The position numbers were made by a program, and so were the translations under genes. A stretch of DNA of 64,000 nucleotides, from contig RAYO01000010.1 in the NCBI GenBank assembly GCA_003612335.1, forward strand, positions 62,001 through 126,000, read 5' to 3'. This document shows positions 52,114 to 59,827 of this stretch, piece after piece (the first letter of the stretch is position 1; each line of letters opens with the position of its first letter). The DNA is from a bacterium 1xD42-67. Its GTDB lineage: Bacteria > Bacillota > Clostridia > Oscillospirales > Oscillospiraceae. The notes beneath the pieces are model-generated. The model was not told the DNA's origin, ran no database searches, and saw nothing but the letters and a program-made list of their open reading frames with translations.

Positions 52114-52606
52114 GGGGGCGGGGCGGACTGCCCGGCTGGCCCTGCTCACCGCCATCGCGCTGACCATCTTCCTGGCGGAGGCCCAGCTCCCCGTCATCCC
52201 TGTCCCTGGGGTCAAGCTGGGGCTGGCCAATATCGTCACGGTGTACGCCGTCTTCGTCATGGGCCCTGGAGACGCCCTGCTGGTCCTGGCCGGCCGGGTA
52301 TTTTTGGGCGCAGTGTTCTCGGGACAGATGATGACCCTGATCTACAGCGCCGCCGGAGGGATCCTGAGCTGGTCGGTCCTGTGCCTGCTGGCTAAGCTCC
52401 TCACCAGGGAGCAGATCTGGTTGGTCAGCCCGGTGGCTGCTCTGTTCCATAACTTGGGCCAGCTCCTGGCCGCCGCCGCTGTCCTGGGCTCCTGGGCCGT
52501 GATGGCCTGGCTGCCCTACTTGGTGATCGCCGCCGTGCTGGCCGGGCTGTCCACTGGGATCGCCGCCCAGGCCCTGATCCAGCGGCTGGATAAGCTGCAA
52601 AAATAG
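52097..52606 (+). CDS. Gx transporter family protein (heptaprenyl diphosphate synthase component I-like)
   Basis: 169 residues, five or six helices, S-component-like. FLAEAQLPVIPVPGVKLGLANIV-type segment (about 24-46) and MMTLIYSAAGGILSWSVLC mark the family; FHNLGQLLAAAAV follows. The old name heptaprenyl diphosphate synthase component I is misleading, and EetB of Listeria belongs here as far as I recall. With ApbE and the NusG-II protein it may handle electrons, quinone or flavin at the membrane. Confidence 0.87.
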   Translation: MAGPVKGAGRTARLALLTAIALTIFLAEAQLPVIPVPGVKLGLANIVTVYAVFVMGPGDALLVLAGRVFLGAVFSGQMMTLIYSAAGGILSWSVLCLLAKLLTREQIWLVSPVAALFHNLGQLLAAAAVLGSWAVMAWLPYLVIAAVLAGLSTGIAAQALIQRLDKLQK

Positions 52607-52634
52607 CGGACCGCTGGGCGGTCCGCTATTTTTG
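52601..52634. terminator. Bidirectional terminator after the ApbE cassette
   Basis: AAATAGCGGACCGC pairs with GCGGTCCGCTATTTTT; A/T runs on both sides serve the Gx gene and the convergent XRE gene. Confidence 0.92.
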
Positions 52635-53504
52635 TCAGGACTCAAATCTGGAATCGGAACGGGGGATGGCAAGGACGATGGACTGGGGGACGTATGCGTC
52701 GGGAGCGGGGTCAAGCTCCACCTGGATCCCGGTGAGGACGGAAGTGGTAAGTTCGATCTCAGGTGTGATGGTGAACACCTCGCCTGTATCGACCTCCCGG
52801 CCCGTCCTCTTTTCCCGGAGGGTGACATGGACCCTTACCGTCTCCCCTCTGTATCGTGGCAGGGTCAGTGCGGCCTTGCCGGTCTTTGGGTCGGCGGTCA
52901 GGTATTCGGTGCGGGGCAGAGGGGCGCTGTCTGAAGGCTGTCCCCCGGGCTCCAGCCACCAGGGCTCGGCCCGGCTCAGGATGACGGCGGTATAGCCGAT
53001 GACGTTCCAGCCCTTGAACTGTTTGACCGGGCGCAGGGTGAAGTCCAGGGTCAGGTCCTGGTCCCCCTCGTACCACGGAAAGCCCAGCTCCATATCGCCG
53101 GGGGCACACTCCGCCGTCTGGAACAGCTCCCGGTCATAGCATTCGACATATCCCTCACTCAAAACTATCTGGAGCTCCAGCGCCCGGATCTGGGACCATA
53201 AGATCCCAGTCAGCACGGACAGGATCGCCAGGACCGCCCCCATCCCGATCAGAAGAGCCTTCATCCGTTTGGGTATATTTGGAACAGCAGCGGGAGCCGG
53301 AACGGGCTGCTCCACCCCCAAGAGCTGGCCCACTGTGAGTCCGAAGAGTTTTGACAGTGCGATCAATTTGTCCAGCTCCGGGATGGTCTGATCCCCCTCC
53401 CACTTGCTGATGGCCTGACGGGAGACCCCCATCCGTTCTCCCAGTCCCTCCTGAGAAAGATCTAGTCCCTTCCGCAGCTCCTGGATCCGTTGGCCTAATG
53501 TCAT
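52635..53504 (-). CDS. Membrane-anchored XRE-family regulator
   Basis: 289 residues. N-terminal helix-turn-helix (LDLSQEGLGERMGVSRQAIS, KWEGDQTIPELDKL), then one membrane helix (about 90-110, LIGMGAVLAILSVLTGILWS) and an extracytoplasmic beta-rich domain of about 170 residues. The start is the ATG after GAGGAGGTG; the frame is open further upstream without a signal. The layout suggests an outer sensor coupled directly to a DNA-binding domain. The target is not evident. Confidence 0.88.
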   Translation of the reverse strand: MTLGQRIQELRKGLDLSQEGLGERMGVSRQAISKWEGDQTIPELDKLIALSKLFGLTVGQLLGVEQPVPAPAAVPNIPKRMKALLIGMGAVLAILSVLTGILWSQIRALELQIVLSEGYVECYDRELFQTAECAPGDMELGFPWYEGDQDLTLDFTLRPVKQFKGWNVIGYTAVILSRAEPWWLEPGGQPSDSAPLPRTEYLTADPKTGKAALTLPRYRGETVRVHVTLREKRTGREVDTGEVFTITPEIELTTSVLTGIQVELDPAPDAYVPQSIVLAIPRSDSRFES

Positions 53505-53633
53505 AACGGACACCTCCTCGTTTTTCTGATCCCAGCATACCCGGACCGCCCGGCTTTTACAAGCATCTGCCAAGTCCTTTTTGTCAACCGCCGGTTGCGC
53601 AGAGCGCGGTCCGCCTGTCCCAGGCGTTCTCCA

Positions 53634-53664
53634 GTCATATCCCCGTCCCGCTCCTCATATGTTT
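53634..53664 (+). promoter_or_regulatory. Possible sigma-E promoter of spoIIP
   Basis: GTCATAT (53634-53640) and CATATGTTT (53656-53664) with 15 bases between them resemble the mother-cell sigma-E pattern, and spoIIP is sigma-E-controlled in B. subtilis. No sigma-A hexamers are seen nearby. Confidence 0.45.
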
Positions 53665-53703
53665 ACCATAACGAAGACAGGGATACACAAAGGAGTGGTG
53701 ATC

Positions 53704-54876
53704 ATGGGGCATAAGGGGACAGGCCAGATGGGCCGGGCCCTGCGCCGGGGGGTGGCCCTGGGGCTGGCGCTGGTGGCCGTATGGGGGGTGGGCCTGACGG
53801 CGGACTTTGGCCAGGTGGGGGACCGCCTCACCGCCCTGGGGGAACAGCCAGGCCTGGCCGTCTCTCTGCTGGCCTCTCAGCTGAGGACGCCCCCCAGCGG
53901 GGGACGGGCCCTGGAGGGCTGGGGCCGGCTGATCCTGTCCGCCTCCCCCCTGCTGAGCCAGGGAGAGGATGAGATCCTCGCCCTGCGCGCCGTCCGAGGC
54001 CCGGAGGGGCCCTCTCCATCCACAGGTCCAGACCCGGTGGACGGGGATGACGATCAGGAGCCCGACCTCCAGCCCGCCGACCCCGGGGAGGGGATCGTGG
54101 AGATGACCGGCCGGGGCAAGGAGGGCAGCCTCTACCTCCGGGAGGGAGAGATCTATGTCTACAACCGGACGGAACAGCCCCTGGATCCCTCTGTCTTCCA
54201 CCAGGGGACGGTGGATGTCCCCCTGGGAGAGGGCCCCCAGATCCTCATCGTCCACACCCACGGCAGCGAGGCCTACTCGATGACCGACGGCGACACCTAT
54301 GAGGAGAGCGACCCCTATCGCACCACCGACTGCACCCACAACGTGGTCCGGGTGGGGGAGGAGATGGCCACCGTCTTCCGGGCCCACGGCTTCCAGGTGA
54401 TCCACGACACTACCCTCTTCGACTACCCCGCCTACAACGGGGCCTACGACCGTTCCAAGGCGGCAGTGGAGCAATGGCTGGCCCAGTATCCCACCATCAA
54501 GGTGGTGCTGGACGTCCACCGGGACGCCTTGGTGGGCAACGAGGGGGAGATCTATAAGATGGTCTCTGTCGAGGCGGGAGAAAAGGTGGCCCAGGTGATG
54601 ATGGTGCTGGGCTCCGACGCCGGCGGCGCAGACCACCCTCGGTGGAAGGATAATCTGGCCTTCGCCCTCCAGCTCCAGCGCAGTCTGGTCCGGGGATATG
54701 CCAGCTTGGCCCGGCCCACCGTCCTGCGCAAGTCCCGGTATAATCAGCAGCTCTCCCCCGGATCCATCCTGGTGGAGGTGGGCGGCCACGGGAACTCCCT
54801 CAGCGAGGCCATCGCCGGAGGCCGCCTGTGGGCCGACTGCGTGGCCCGGACCCTGCTGGATCTGAACGTGTCGTGA
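53704..54876 (+). CDS. spoIIP: Stage II sporulation protein P (SpoIIP)
   Basis: 390 residues. N-terminal membrane anchor (about 13-32), a Pro/Asp-rich linker (about 95-130), then the amidase domain: ILIVHTHGSEAYS (about 180), TTDCTHNVVRVGEEMA, VVLDVHRDAL and SILVEVGGHGNSLSEA with catalytic His and Glu. It cleaves peptidoglycan with SpoIID/SpoIIM during engulfment, so the organism is probably able to form endospores. The start is the ATG eight bases after AGGAG. Confidence 0.96.
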   Translation: MGHKGTGQMGRALRRGVALGLALVAVWGVGLTADFGQVGDRLTALGEQPGLAVSLLASQLRTPPSGGRALEGWGRLILSASPLLSQGEDEILALRAVRGPEGPSPSTGPDPVDGDDDQEPDLQPADPGEGIVEMTGRGKEGSLYLREGEIYVYNRTEQPLDPSVFHQGTVDVPLGEGPQILIVHTHGSEAYSMTDGDTYEESDPYRTTDCTHNVVRVGEEMATVFRAHGFQVIHDTTLFDYPAYNGAYDRSKAAVEQWLAQYPTIKVVLDVHRDALVGNEGEIYKMVSVEAGEKVAQVMMVLGSDAGGADHPRWKDNLAFALQLQRSLVRGYASLARPTVLRKSRYNQQLSPGSILVEVGGHGNSLSEAIAGGRLWADCVARTLLDLNVS

Positions 54877-54950
54877 TACAGGATACGGGCCGCAGTCCAA
54901 CGCTGCGGCCTGACCGTCATCAGATCTCCACCTGGCCGTGTATCATTGGA

Positions 54951-54992
54951 AAGGATCAGGACCGCCCATCATACGGGCGGTCCTGATCCTTT
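54951..54992. terminator. Bidirectional terminator between spoIIP and the Cys-rich protein gene
   Basis: AAGGATCAGGACCGCCC and GGGCGGTCCTGATCCTT form a 17-bp stem. The last codons of the convergent small gene lie inside it. Confidence 0.92.
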
Positions 54993-55139
54993 CTTCTGCC
55001 GGTAACAGATATCCCGGTTGCCGCAGGTGGCGCACCCCCGGCCGCACCCCCGCTTCTTGCCGTAGTCGTTCAGCAGCAGGATGGCGATGGGGATCCCGAT
55101 CACCGCCACAGCGAACAGTCCGATGGCGAAATATCCCAT
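54969..55139 (-). CDS. Small FeoB-associated-type Cys-rich membrane protein
   Basis: 56 residues. One hydrophobic helix (about 2-23: FAIGLFAVAVIGIPIAILLL) is followed by KKRGCGRGCATCGNRDIC with four clustered Cys. This is the build of the small proteins found next to feoB in Firmicutes, thought to bind iron or redox-active metal. The ATG at 55139 follows AAGGAGGTC. No feoB is in the window. The stop lies within the terminator stem. Confidence 0.8.
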   Translation of the reverse strand: MGYFAIGLFAVAVIGIPIAILLLNDYGKKRGCGRGCATCGNRDICYRQKKGSGPPV

Positions 55140-55151
55140 GGACAGACCTCC

Positions 55152-55361
55152 TTAGTCGAAGTAGAACAGCTCCTCGAACTTTTTATCCAGAGCGATGCAC
55201 AGGACCAGGGCCAGCTTGGCGGTGGGACTGAACTGGCCCGTCTCGATGGAACTGATGGTCTGGCGGGAGACCCCCACCAGCTTGGCCAGGTCCCCCTGGG
55301 ACAGAGACCGCTCTGCCCGGGCCACCTTCAACCGATTTTTCAGGACCAGCCGATCGTCCAT
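55152..55361 (-). CDS. Small XRE-family regulator (YozG-like)
   Basis: 69 residues, just one helix-turn-helix domain: RLKVARAERSLSQGDLAKLV, GVSRQTISSIETGQFSPTAK, then LALVLCIALDKKFEELFYFD. It follows the DUF6442-like gene by four bases and precedes the Cys-rich protein gene by 12, so the three are likely one transcript. Probably binds the palindrome over their shared promoter. Confidence 0.93.
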   Translation of the reverse strand: MDDRLVLKNRLKVARAERSLSQGDLAKLVGVSRQTISSIETGQFSPTAKLALVLCIALDKKFEELFYFD

Positions 55362-55365
55362 GCAC

Positions 55366-55677
55366 TCACCCCTGTGAGAAATATTTTACCACATAGAAGA
55401 CCAAGATGACAAGAGATATCATCATCGTGATCAGATCAGAGGTATCCTTTCGTTTCGTCAGACGATACAGCCTGCTGCTGACGCAGGAGGTCCAGAACAT
55501 GATGAATATGGTGTCGGAGGGCAGATCATGCAGCCTATTGTAAGAATAGAGGAGGACGCCCGCCATCAGAGTGAAGAACAGACTGAAAGATTCCCCTTGG
55601 ATGCGGATGGTCTGTTCCATCTCATCCTGCTGCTTATTTTCCTCACGGCTTTTTTCCAGTATCTTTTCTTTGTCCAT
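55366..55677 (-). CDS. DUF6442-like small membrane protein
   Basis: 103 residues. Start DKEKILEKSREENKQQDE, then three hydrophobic segments (about 30-47, 55-70, 84-100). Proteins of this form are regularly paired with the small XRE regulator in Firmicutes. Start ATG eight bases after GGAAAGGAAG; a TTG lies one codon earlier. Function unknown; family name from memory. Confidence 0.78.
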   Translation of the reverse strand: MDKEKILEKSREENKQQDEMEQTIRIQGESFSLFFTLMAGVLLYSYNRLHDLPSDTIFIMFWTSCVSSRLYRLTKRKDTSDLITMMISLVILVFYVVKYFSQG

Positions 55678-55739
55678 CAAAACGACTTCCTTTCCAGATC
55701 TCCGGTCTCGGTCCGGCCGCGGCCTCTTCCGGTGAAGTC

Positions 55740-55768
55740 ATCCTAGCACAGACGCCTTGTGTTGTCAA
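55740..55768 (-). promoter_or_regulatory. Promoter and operator of the DUF6442-like/XRE/Cys-rich transcript
   Basis: Minus strand: TTGACA (55768-55763), 17-bp spacer, TAGGAT (55745-55740). A perfect 12-bp palindrome CAAGTATACTTG (55766-55777) overlaps the -35 edge, a likely operator for the XRE protein. Confidence 0.8.
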
Positions 55769-55814
55769 GTATACTTGTCTAAAAAATAAGTTCACTTGGC
55801 AGAAAAGAATAGTC

Positions 55815-55843
55815 TTGACTTTTTCGCTCAAACAGGATACGAT
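55815..55843 (+). promoter_or_regulatory. Promoter of the second MoxR-VWA pair
   Basis: TTGACT (55815-55820), 17-bp spacer, TACGAT (55838-55843), 36 bases before the start codon. Confidence 0.8.
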
Positions 55844-55879
55844 CAGGGACGATACTGCAACGACCAGGAGGATGATGGA

Positions 55880-56689
55880 ATGAAGGAATTTCGCGGAAGT
55901 CAGAACTATGTGGCGTCGGAGGAGCTGCTCCGGGCGGCCAACATCGCCATGGTGCTGCAAAAGCCCCTGCTGATCAAAGGGGAGCCGGGCACCGGCAAGA
56001 CCATGCTGGCCGAGGCCATCGCACAGGCTCTAGGCAAGGAGCTGATCATCTGGAACATCAAATCCACCACCAAAGCGCAGGACGGCCTCTACGTCTACGA
56101 CGTGGTCCAGCGGCTCTACGACAGCCAGTTCGGGGGCCAGGGGGTGGACGACATCGAGAAATATGTCAAATTGGGCAAGCTGGGGGAGGCTTTCACCAGC
56201 CAGGAGCAGGCGATCCTCCTGATCGACGAGATCGACAAGGCGGATCTGGAGTTCCCCAACGACCTGCTGTGGGAGCTGGACCGGATGGAGTTCCACATCC
56301 CGGAGACGGGCCGGACCGTGAAGGCCAGGCACCGCCCGGTGGTGATCATCACGTCCAACGCGGAGAAGGAGCTGCCCGACGCCTTCCTGCGCCGGTGCGT
56401 GTTCCACTATATCGCTTTCCCCGACCGGGAGCTGATGGAGGAGATCGTCCGGGTCCACTATCCCGACATCGACGAGCGGCTGCTGGCCCAGGTGCTGGAA
56501 GCCTTCTATAAGATCCGCCAGCTCCCTCAGATCAAAAAGAAGCCCTCCACCAGCGAGATCGTAGACTGGATCCAGGCCCTCCAGCATGGGGGCGTGGACG
56601 TGCGCCGGATCGTGAAGGAGGTGCCCTATCTGGGGGTGCTGCTGAAGAAGAACGAGGACATGGACGTCCTGCGGCGGCAGTGGCGGTGA
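55880..56689 (+). CDS. MoxR-family AAA+ ATPase (second locus)
   Basis: 269 residues. Walker A GEPGTGKT (about 35-42), Walker B ILLIDEIDKAD, sensor ITSNAEKELPDAF and RRCVFHYIAFPD. It is close to the MoxR proteins paired with CoxE-type VWA proteins, and differs from the island ATPase by its canonical Walker A Gly and by its shorter length. ATG follows AGGAGGATGATGGA. The VWA gene starts five bases after its stop. Confidence 0.93.
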   Translation: MKEFRGSQNYVASEELLRAANIAMVLQKPLLIKGEPGTGKTMLAEAIAQALGKELIIWNIKSTTKAQDGLYVYDVVQRLYDSQFGGQGVDDIEKYVKLGKLGEAFTSQEQAILLIDEIDKADLEFPNDLLWELDRMEFHIPETGRTVKARHRPVVIITSNAEKELPDAFLRRCVFHYIAFPDRELMEEIVRVHYPDIDERLLAQVLEAFYKIRQLPQIKKKPSTSEIVDWIQALQHGGVDVRRIVKEVPYLGVLLKKNEDMDVLRRQWR

Positions 56690-56693
56690 GGCC

Positions 56694-57893
56694 ATGTTCA
56701 CCGATCTGTTATATCTCCTCCGGCGGAACGGACTGAAGGTGTCCCTCACCGAGTGGATGGCCCTGATGGAGGGGCTGCACAAAGGGCTCCACAGCGCCAG
56801 CTTCACCGGCCTCTATCATCTCTGCCGCTGTCTGCTGGTGAAGAGCGAGGCGGACTTCGACGCCTTCGACCGCACCTTCCTGGAGTATTTCAAGGACGTC
56901 CCCTTTCAGCAGGAGGTGTCTCAGGAGCTGCTGGACTGGCTGGACCGGCCGGACGTCCTGACCGACTATGCCAACTGGGACGAGATCCAGGCCCTGAAGA
57001 ACATGGGCTTCTCCGAAGAGGAGATCGAACGGATGCTCCGGGAGCGCATGGCGGAGCAGACCGAGGAGCACAACGGGGGCAGCTACTGGGTGGGCACCCA
57101 CGGCATGTCCATGTTCGGCAACTCCGGCCTGTCCCCCAAGGGGATCCGGGTGGGGGGACAGTCTATGTACCGCCGGGCCTTCCGGGTGGCGGGGGAACGG
57201 AAATTCCGGGACTTCCGCCGGGACAACACCCTGGACACCCGCCAGTTCCAGGTGGCCCTGCGGCACCTGCGCCAGTTCTCCGGTCTGGTGGACCTGCCTC
57301 CCACCGAATTCGATGTGGACCGCACCATCCAAGACACCGCCAGCAACGGCGGGGTCCTGAAGGTCCGCTACAAGCGCCCCCGGGAAAACACGGTGAAGGT
57401 CCTCCTCCTCATGGACTCCGGAGGCTCCATGGACTATTACGCCCAGCTGTGCTCCGCTCTGTTCCAGGCGGTGAGCAAGTCGGGCCACTTCAAGGATCTG
57501 AGGGTCTACTACTTCCACAACTGCCCCTATGGCCGGCTGTATCACGCCCCCACCCTCCTGTCCCGGGACAGCATCCCCACCGACTGGGTGCTGTCCAATC
57601 TCCCCGGGGACTATAAGCTGATCCTGGTGGGGGACGCTCAGATGGCCCCCTATGAGCTGATGGGGGGATACTACGGCCGGGGAGAGCGGGCCGGCGGGCC
57701 CCAGTGCGGCATGGACTGGCTGCGGCTGCTGAAGGGCCGGTTCCGCCATACGGTCTGGCTCAACCCCAGCGCCCGCCCCGACTGGGGAGAGTACTGGTCC
57801 CAGACCTACGACAGGATCGCGAAAGAGTTCCCCATGTTCCCCCTCACCGTGGACGGTCTGGAGGAGGGGATGAAAAAGCTGCTGGCGAGATGA
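56694..57893 (+). CDS. VWA domain protein, CoxE-like
   Basis: 399 residues. The C-terminal VWA domain has an altered MIDAS: LLLMDSGGSMDYYA (about 240), with DSGGS in place of DxSxS, where Gly replaces the first Ser position but the outer residues remain. WNPSARPDWGEYW-type ending is replaced by WLNPSARPDWGEYW (about 360). The helical N-terminus contains RNGLKVSLTEWMALMEGL, typical of CoxE-like partners of MoxR ATPases. Possibly assists assembly of a metal enzyme or another complex not encoded here. Confidence 0.9.
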   Translation: MFTDLLYLLRRNGLKVSLTEWMALMEGLHKGLHSASFTGLYHLCRCLLVKSEADFDAFDRTFLEYFKDVPFQQEVSQELLDWLDRPDVLTDYANWDEIQALKNMGFSEEEIERMLRERMAEQTEEHNGGSYWVGTHGMSMFGNSGLSPKGIRVGGQSMYRRAFRVAGERKFRDFRRDNTLDTRQFQVALRHLRQFSGLVDLPPTEFDVDRTIQDTASNGGVLKVRYKRPRENTVKVLLLMDSGGSMDYYAQLCSALFQAVSKSGHFKDLRVYYFHNCPYGRLYHAPTLLSRDSIPTDWVLSNLPGDYKLILVGDAQMAPYELMGGYYGRGERAGGPQCGMDWLRLLKGRFRHTVWLNPSARPDWGEYWSQTYDRIAKEFPMFPLTVDGLEEGMKKLLAR

Positions 57894-57908
57894 AGGAGGT
57901 CCACCCAT

Positions 57909-58478
57909 ATGAACGGGATCCGCAGAGGCACACTGTCTGATATCCCCCGGATCAGAGCGATCTACGACCACATCCTGGCCCAGGAGGAGCGGGGCGAGGC
58001 ATCCATCGGCTGGGCGCGGGGGGTCTACCCCACCGAGCGGACCGCTCTGGCCGCCCTGGAGGCAGGGACCCTGTTCGTCCTGGAGGAGGAGGGGACCGTC
58101 GCCGCCGCTGCCAAGATCGACCAGGAGCAGGTGCCCGAGTACGCCAGTGCCCCCTGGCGGTATCCCCACGTCCCGCCGTCCCAGGTGATGGTGCTCCACA
58201 CCCTGGTGGTGGACCCCGCCTTTGCCGGGCGGGGCTGCGGGACCCGGTTCGTGGCCTTTTATGAGGAGCACGCCCGGGAGCGTGGCTGTCCCTACCTGCG
58301 GATGGACACCAACGCCAGGAACACCGCCGCCCGGCGGCTGTACGCCCGCCTGGGCTACTGGGAGGCGGGGATCGTCCCCTGCGTCTTCAACGGGATCCCC
58401 GGCGTCCAGCTGGTCTGCCTGGAGAAGGTGCTGGAGGGGGGCGCATCCGCCCTTGCCAAACCGGGAAAAAAGGAGTAG
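57909..58478 (+). CDS. GNAT family N-acetyltransferase
   Basis: 189 residues. Acetyl-CoA motif VDPAFAGRGCGTRFVAFY (about 98-115), preceded by VMVLHTLVV and followed by RMDTNARNTAARRLYARLGY. Start behind AAGGAGG. It lies 15 bases after the CoxE-like gene, so it may be cotranscribed with the pair. Substrate unknown. Confidence 0.92.
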   Translation: MNGIRRGTLSDIPRIRAIYDHILAQEERGEASIGWARGVYPTERTALAALEAGTLFVLEEEGTVAAAAKIDQEQVPEYASAPWRYPHVPPSQVMVLHTLVVDPAFAGRGCGTRFVAFYEEHARERGCPYLRMDTNARNTAARRLYARLGYWEAGIVPCVFNGIPGVQLVCLEKVLEGGASALAKPGKKE

Positions 58479-58481
58479 AAT
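58453..58481 (+). promoter_or_regulatory. rpiB promoter
   Basis: TTGCCA (58453-58458), 17-bp spacer, TAGAAT (58476-58481), overlapping the end of the GNAT gene. Confidence 0.8.
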
Positions 58482-58529
58482 AGAGGAAAAGCGGGGATCG
58501 TCCCGCAACATGGATCGGAGGATGTTATT

Positions 58530-58967
58530 ATGATCGCGATCGCGTCTGACCACGGCGGTTATCCGTTGAAGGAGCACATCAAGGCCTATCTGGCTGCCAA
58601 GGGGATCACCTGTGAGGACTTCGGCACCGACAGCACCGAGAGCTGTGACTATCCGATCTTCGGCAAGGCGGCGGCCCAGGCGGTGGCCGACGGCCGCTGT
58701 GACCGGGGGATCGTCATCTGCACCACCGGGATCGGGATCTCCATCTCGGCCAACAAGGTGAAGGGGATCCGCTGCGCTCTGTGCGGCGATGTGCTCTCCG
58801 CCGAGATGACCCGCCGCCACAACGACGCCAATATGCTGGCCATGGGGGCGGCCATCATAGGCTCCATGACCGCAGAGCGGATCGTAGACGTCTTCCTGGA
58901 CACCCCCTTCGAGGGGGGGCGCCACGCCCGCCGGGTGGGCCTGATGATGGACATCGAGGAGGGATGA
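58530..58967 (+). CDS. rpiB: Ribose 5-phosphate isomerase B
   Basis: 145 residues. MIAIASDHGGYPLKEHIKAY at the start, DFGTDSTESCDYP, and the catalytic region GIVICTTGIGISISANK with Cys about 67. It interconverts ribose 5-phosphate and ribulose 5-phosphate; some members act on allose 6-phosphate. Single gene between its own promoter and a bidirectional terminator. Confidence 0.96.
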   Translation: MIAIASDHGGYPLKEHIKAYLAAKGITCEDFGTDSTESCDYPIFGKAAAQAVADGRCDRGIVICTTGIGISISANKVKGIRCALCGDVLSAEMTRRHNDANMLAMGAAIIGSMTAERIVDVFLDTPFEGGRHARRVGLMMDIEEG

Positions 58968-58981
58968 GTTTTCTCCTCATG

Positions 58982-59021
58982 AAAAGAGCTCCTGTCCGCG
59001 ATGCGGGCAGGAGCTCTTTTT
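58982..59021. terminator. Bidirectional terminator between rpiB and rpsR
   Basis: AAAAGAGCTCCTGTCCGC and GCGGGCAGGAGCTCTTTT pair with one G-T; T runs on both strands. Confidence 0.95.
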
Positions 59022-59033
59022 GATGAGAGATGT

Positions 59034-59279
59034 TCAGTCGGTGACATAGGGCAGCAGAGCGATCTGACGGGCCCGCTTGATGGCCTCGGTCAGCTGGCGC
59101 TGATGCATGGCGCAGGTGCCGGTGGTGCGGCGGGGCAGGATCTTGGCCCGCTCCGAGGTGAACCGGCGCAGCTTGGCGGCGTCCTTATAGTCGATCTGCT
59201 CCACCTTGTCGGCGCAGAAAGCACACACCTTGCGGCGCTTCCGGCCGCGCATGGGCTTGTTATCGCGTTCCATAGCCAT
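59034..59279 (-). CDS. rpsR: 30S ribosomal protein S18
   Basis: 81 residues, basic. [40 protein letters not shown] and the end IALLPYVTD are typical of bS18. The four Cys kept (CAFC and later) suggest a zinc-binding form. Third gene of the rpsF-ssb-rpsR operon. Confidence 0.97.
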   Translation of the reverse strand: MAMERDNKPMRGRKRRKVCAFCADKVEQIDYKDAAKLRRFTSERAKILPRRTTGTCAMHQRQLTEAIKRARQIALLPYVTD

Positions 59280-59316
59280 GGGATGACCTCCTTTTTACGA
59301 CCAGATACGGTCAAAG

Positions 59317-59814
59317 TCAAAACGGCAGATCGCCGTCGTCTGTAGAGAGCTCGGCGAACTGGTCGCCGTCTGCGGGGGGGGCGCCGTAGCCGCCGAAGGG
59401 GTCTGCCGGCGCGGCAGGGGCCTGATAGCCGCCCTGTCCATATCCGCCGCCCTGGTGGTATCCGGTGGAGTAGCCTCCGCCGTCGCCGTCCCGCTTGGAA
59501 TCGCCGAAGTAGACGTTGTCCGCCACCACCTCGGCGCTGGTGCGCTTATTGCCTTCCTTGTCGGTCCAGTCGCGCATCTGGAGCCGGCCCTCCACCACGG
59601 CCATCCGGCCCTTGGTGAAATAGCGGCTGACGAACTCCCCCGTCTGGCGCCAGGCCACCACGTCGATCCAATCGGTGCCCCGCTCGCCGGTGGTCTTGTC
59701 CTTGAAATCCCGGTCCACCGCCAAGCGGAAGGAGGTCACGGGGACCCCTGCCTGGGTGCGGCGGAGCTCAGGATCGCGGGCCAGCCGGCCCATGATGATG
59801 ATCCGATTCAGCAC
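59317..59814 (-). CDS. ssb: Single-stranded DNA-binding protein
   Basis: 165 residues. OB fold with LNRIIIMGRLARDPELRRTQ and GTDWIDVVAWRQTGEFVSRY, a Gly/Tyr/Pro-rich linker (about 110-150), and the acidic tip DDGDLPF that binds replication partners. Between rpsF and rpsR, the normal Firmicutes order. Confidence 0.97.
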   Translation of the reverse strand: MLNRIIIMGRLARDPELRRTQAGVPVTSFRLAVDRDFKDKTTGERGTDWIDVVAWRQTGEFVSRYFTKGRMAVVEGRLQMRDWTDKEGNKRTSAEVVADNVYFGDSKRDGDGGGYSTGYHQGGGYGQGGYQAPAAPADPFGGYGAPPADGDQFAELSTDDGDLPF

Positions 59815-59827
59815 GTGCCGCTCCCCC

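Noticed and set aside
53581-53703. N-terminal extension of SpoIIP (41 codons)
   Set aside because: No ribosome site at the upstream start; the ATG at 53704 has AGGAG at the right distance and precedes the membrane anchor directly.
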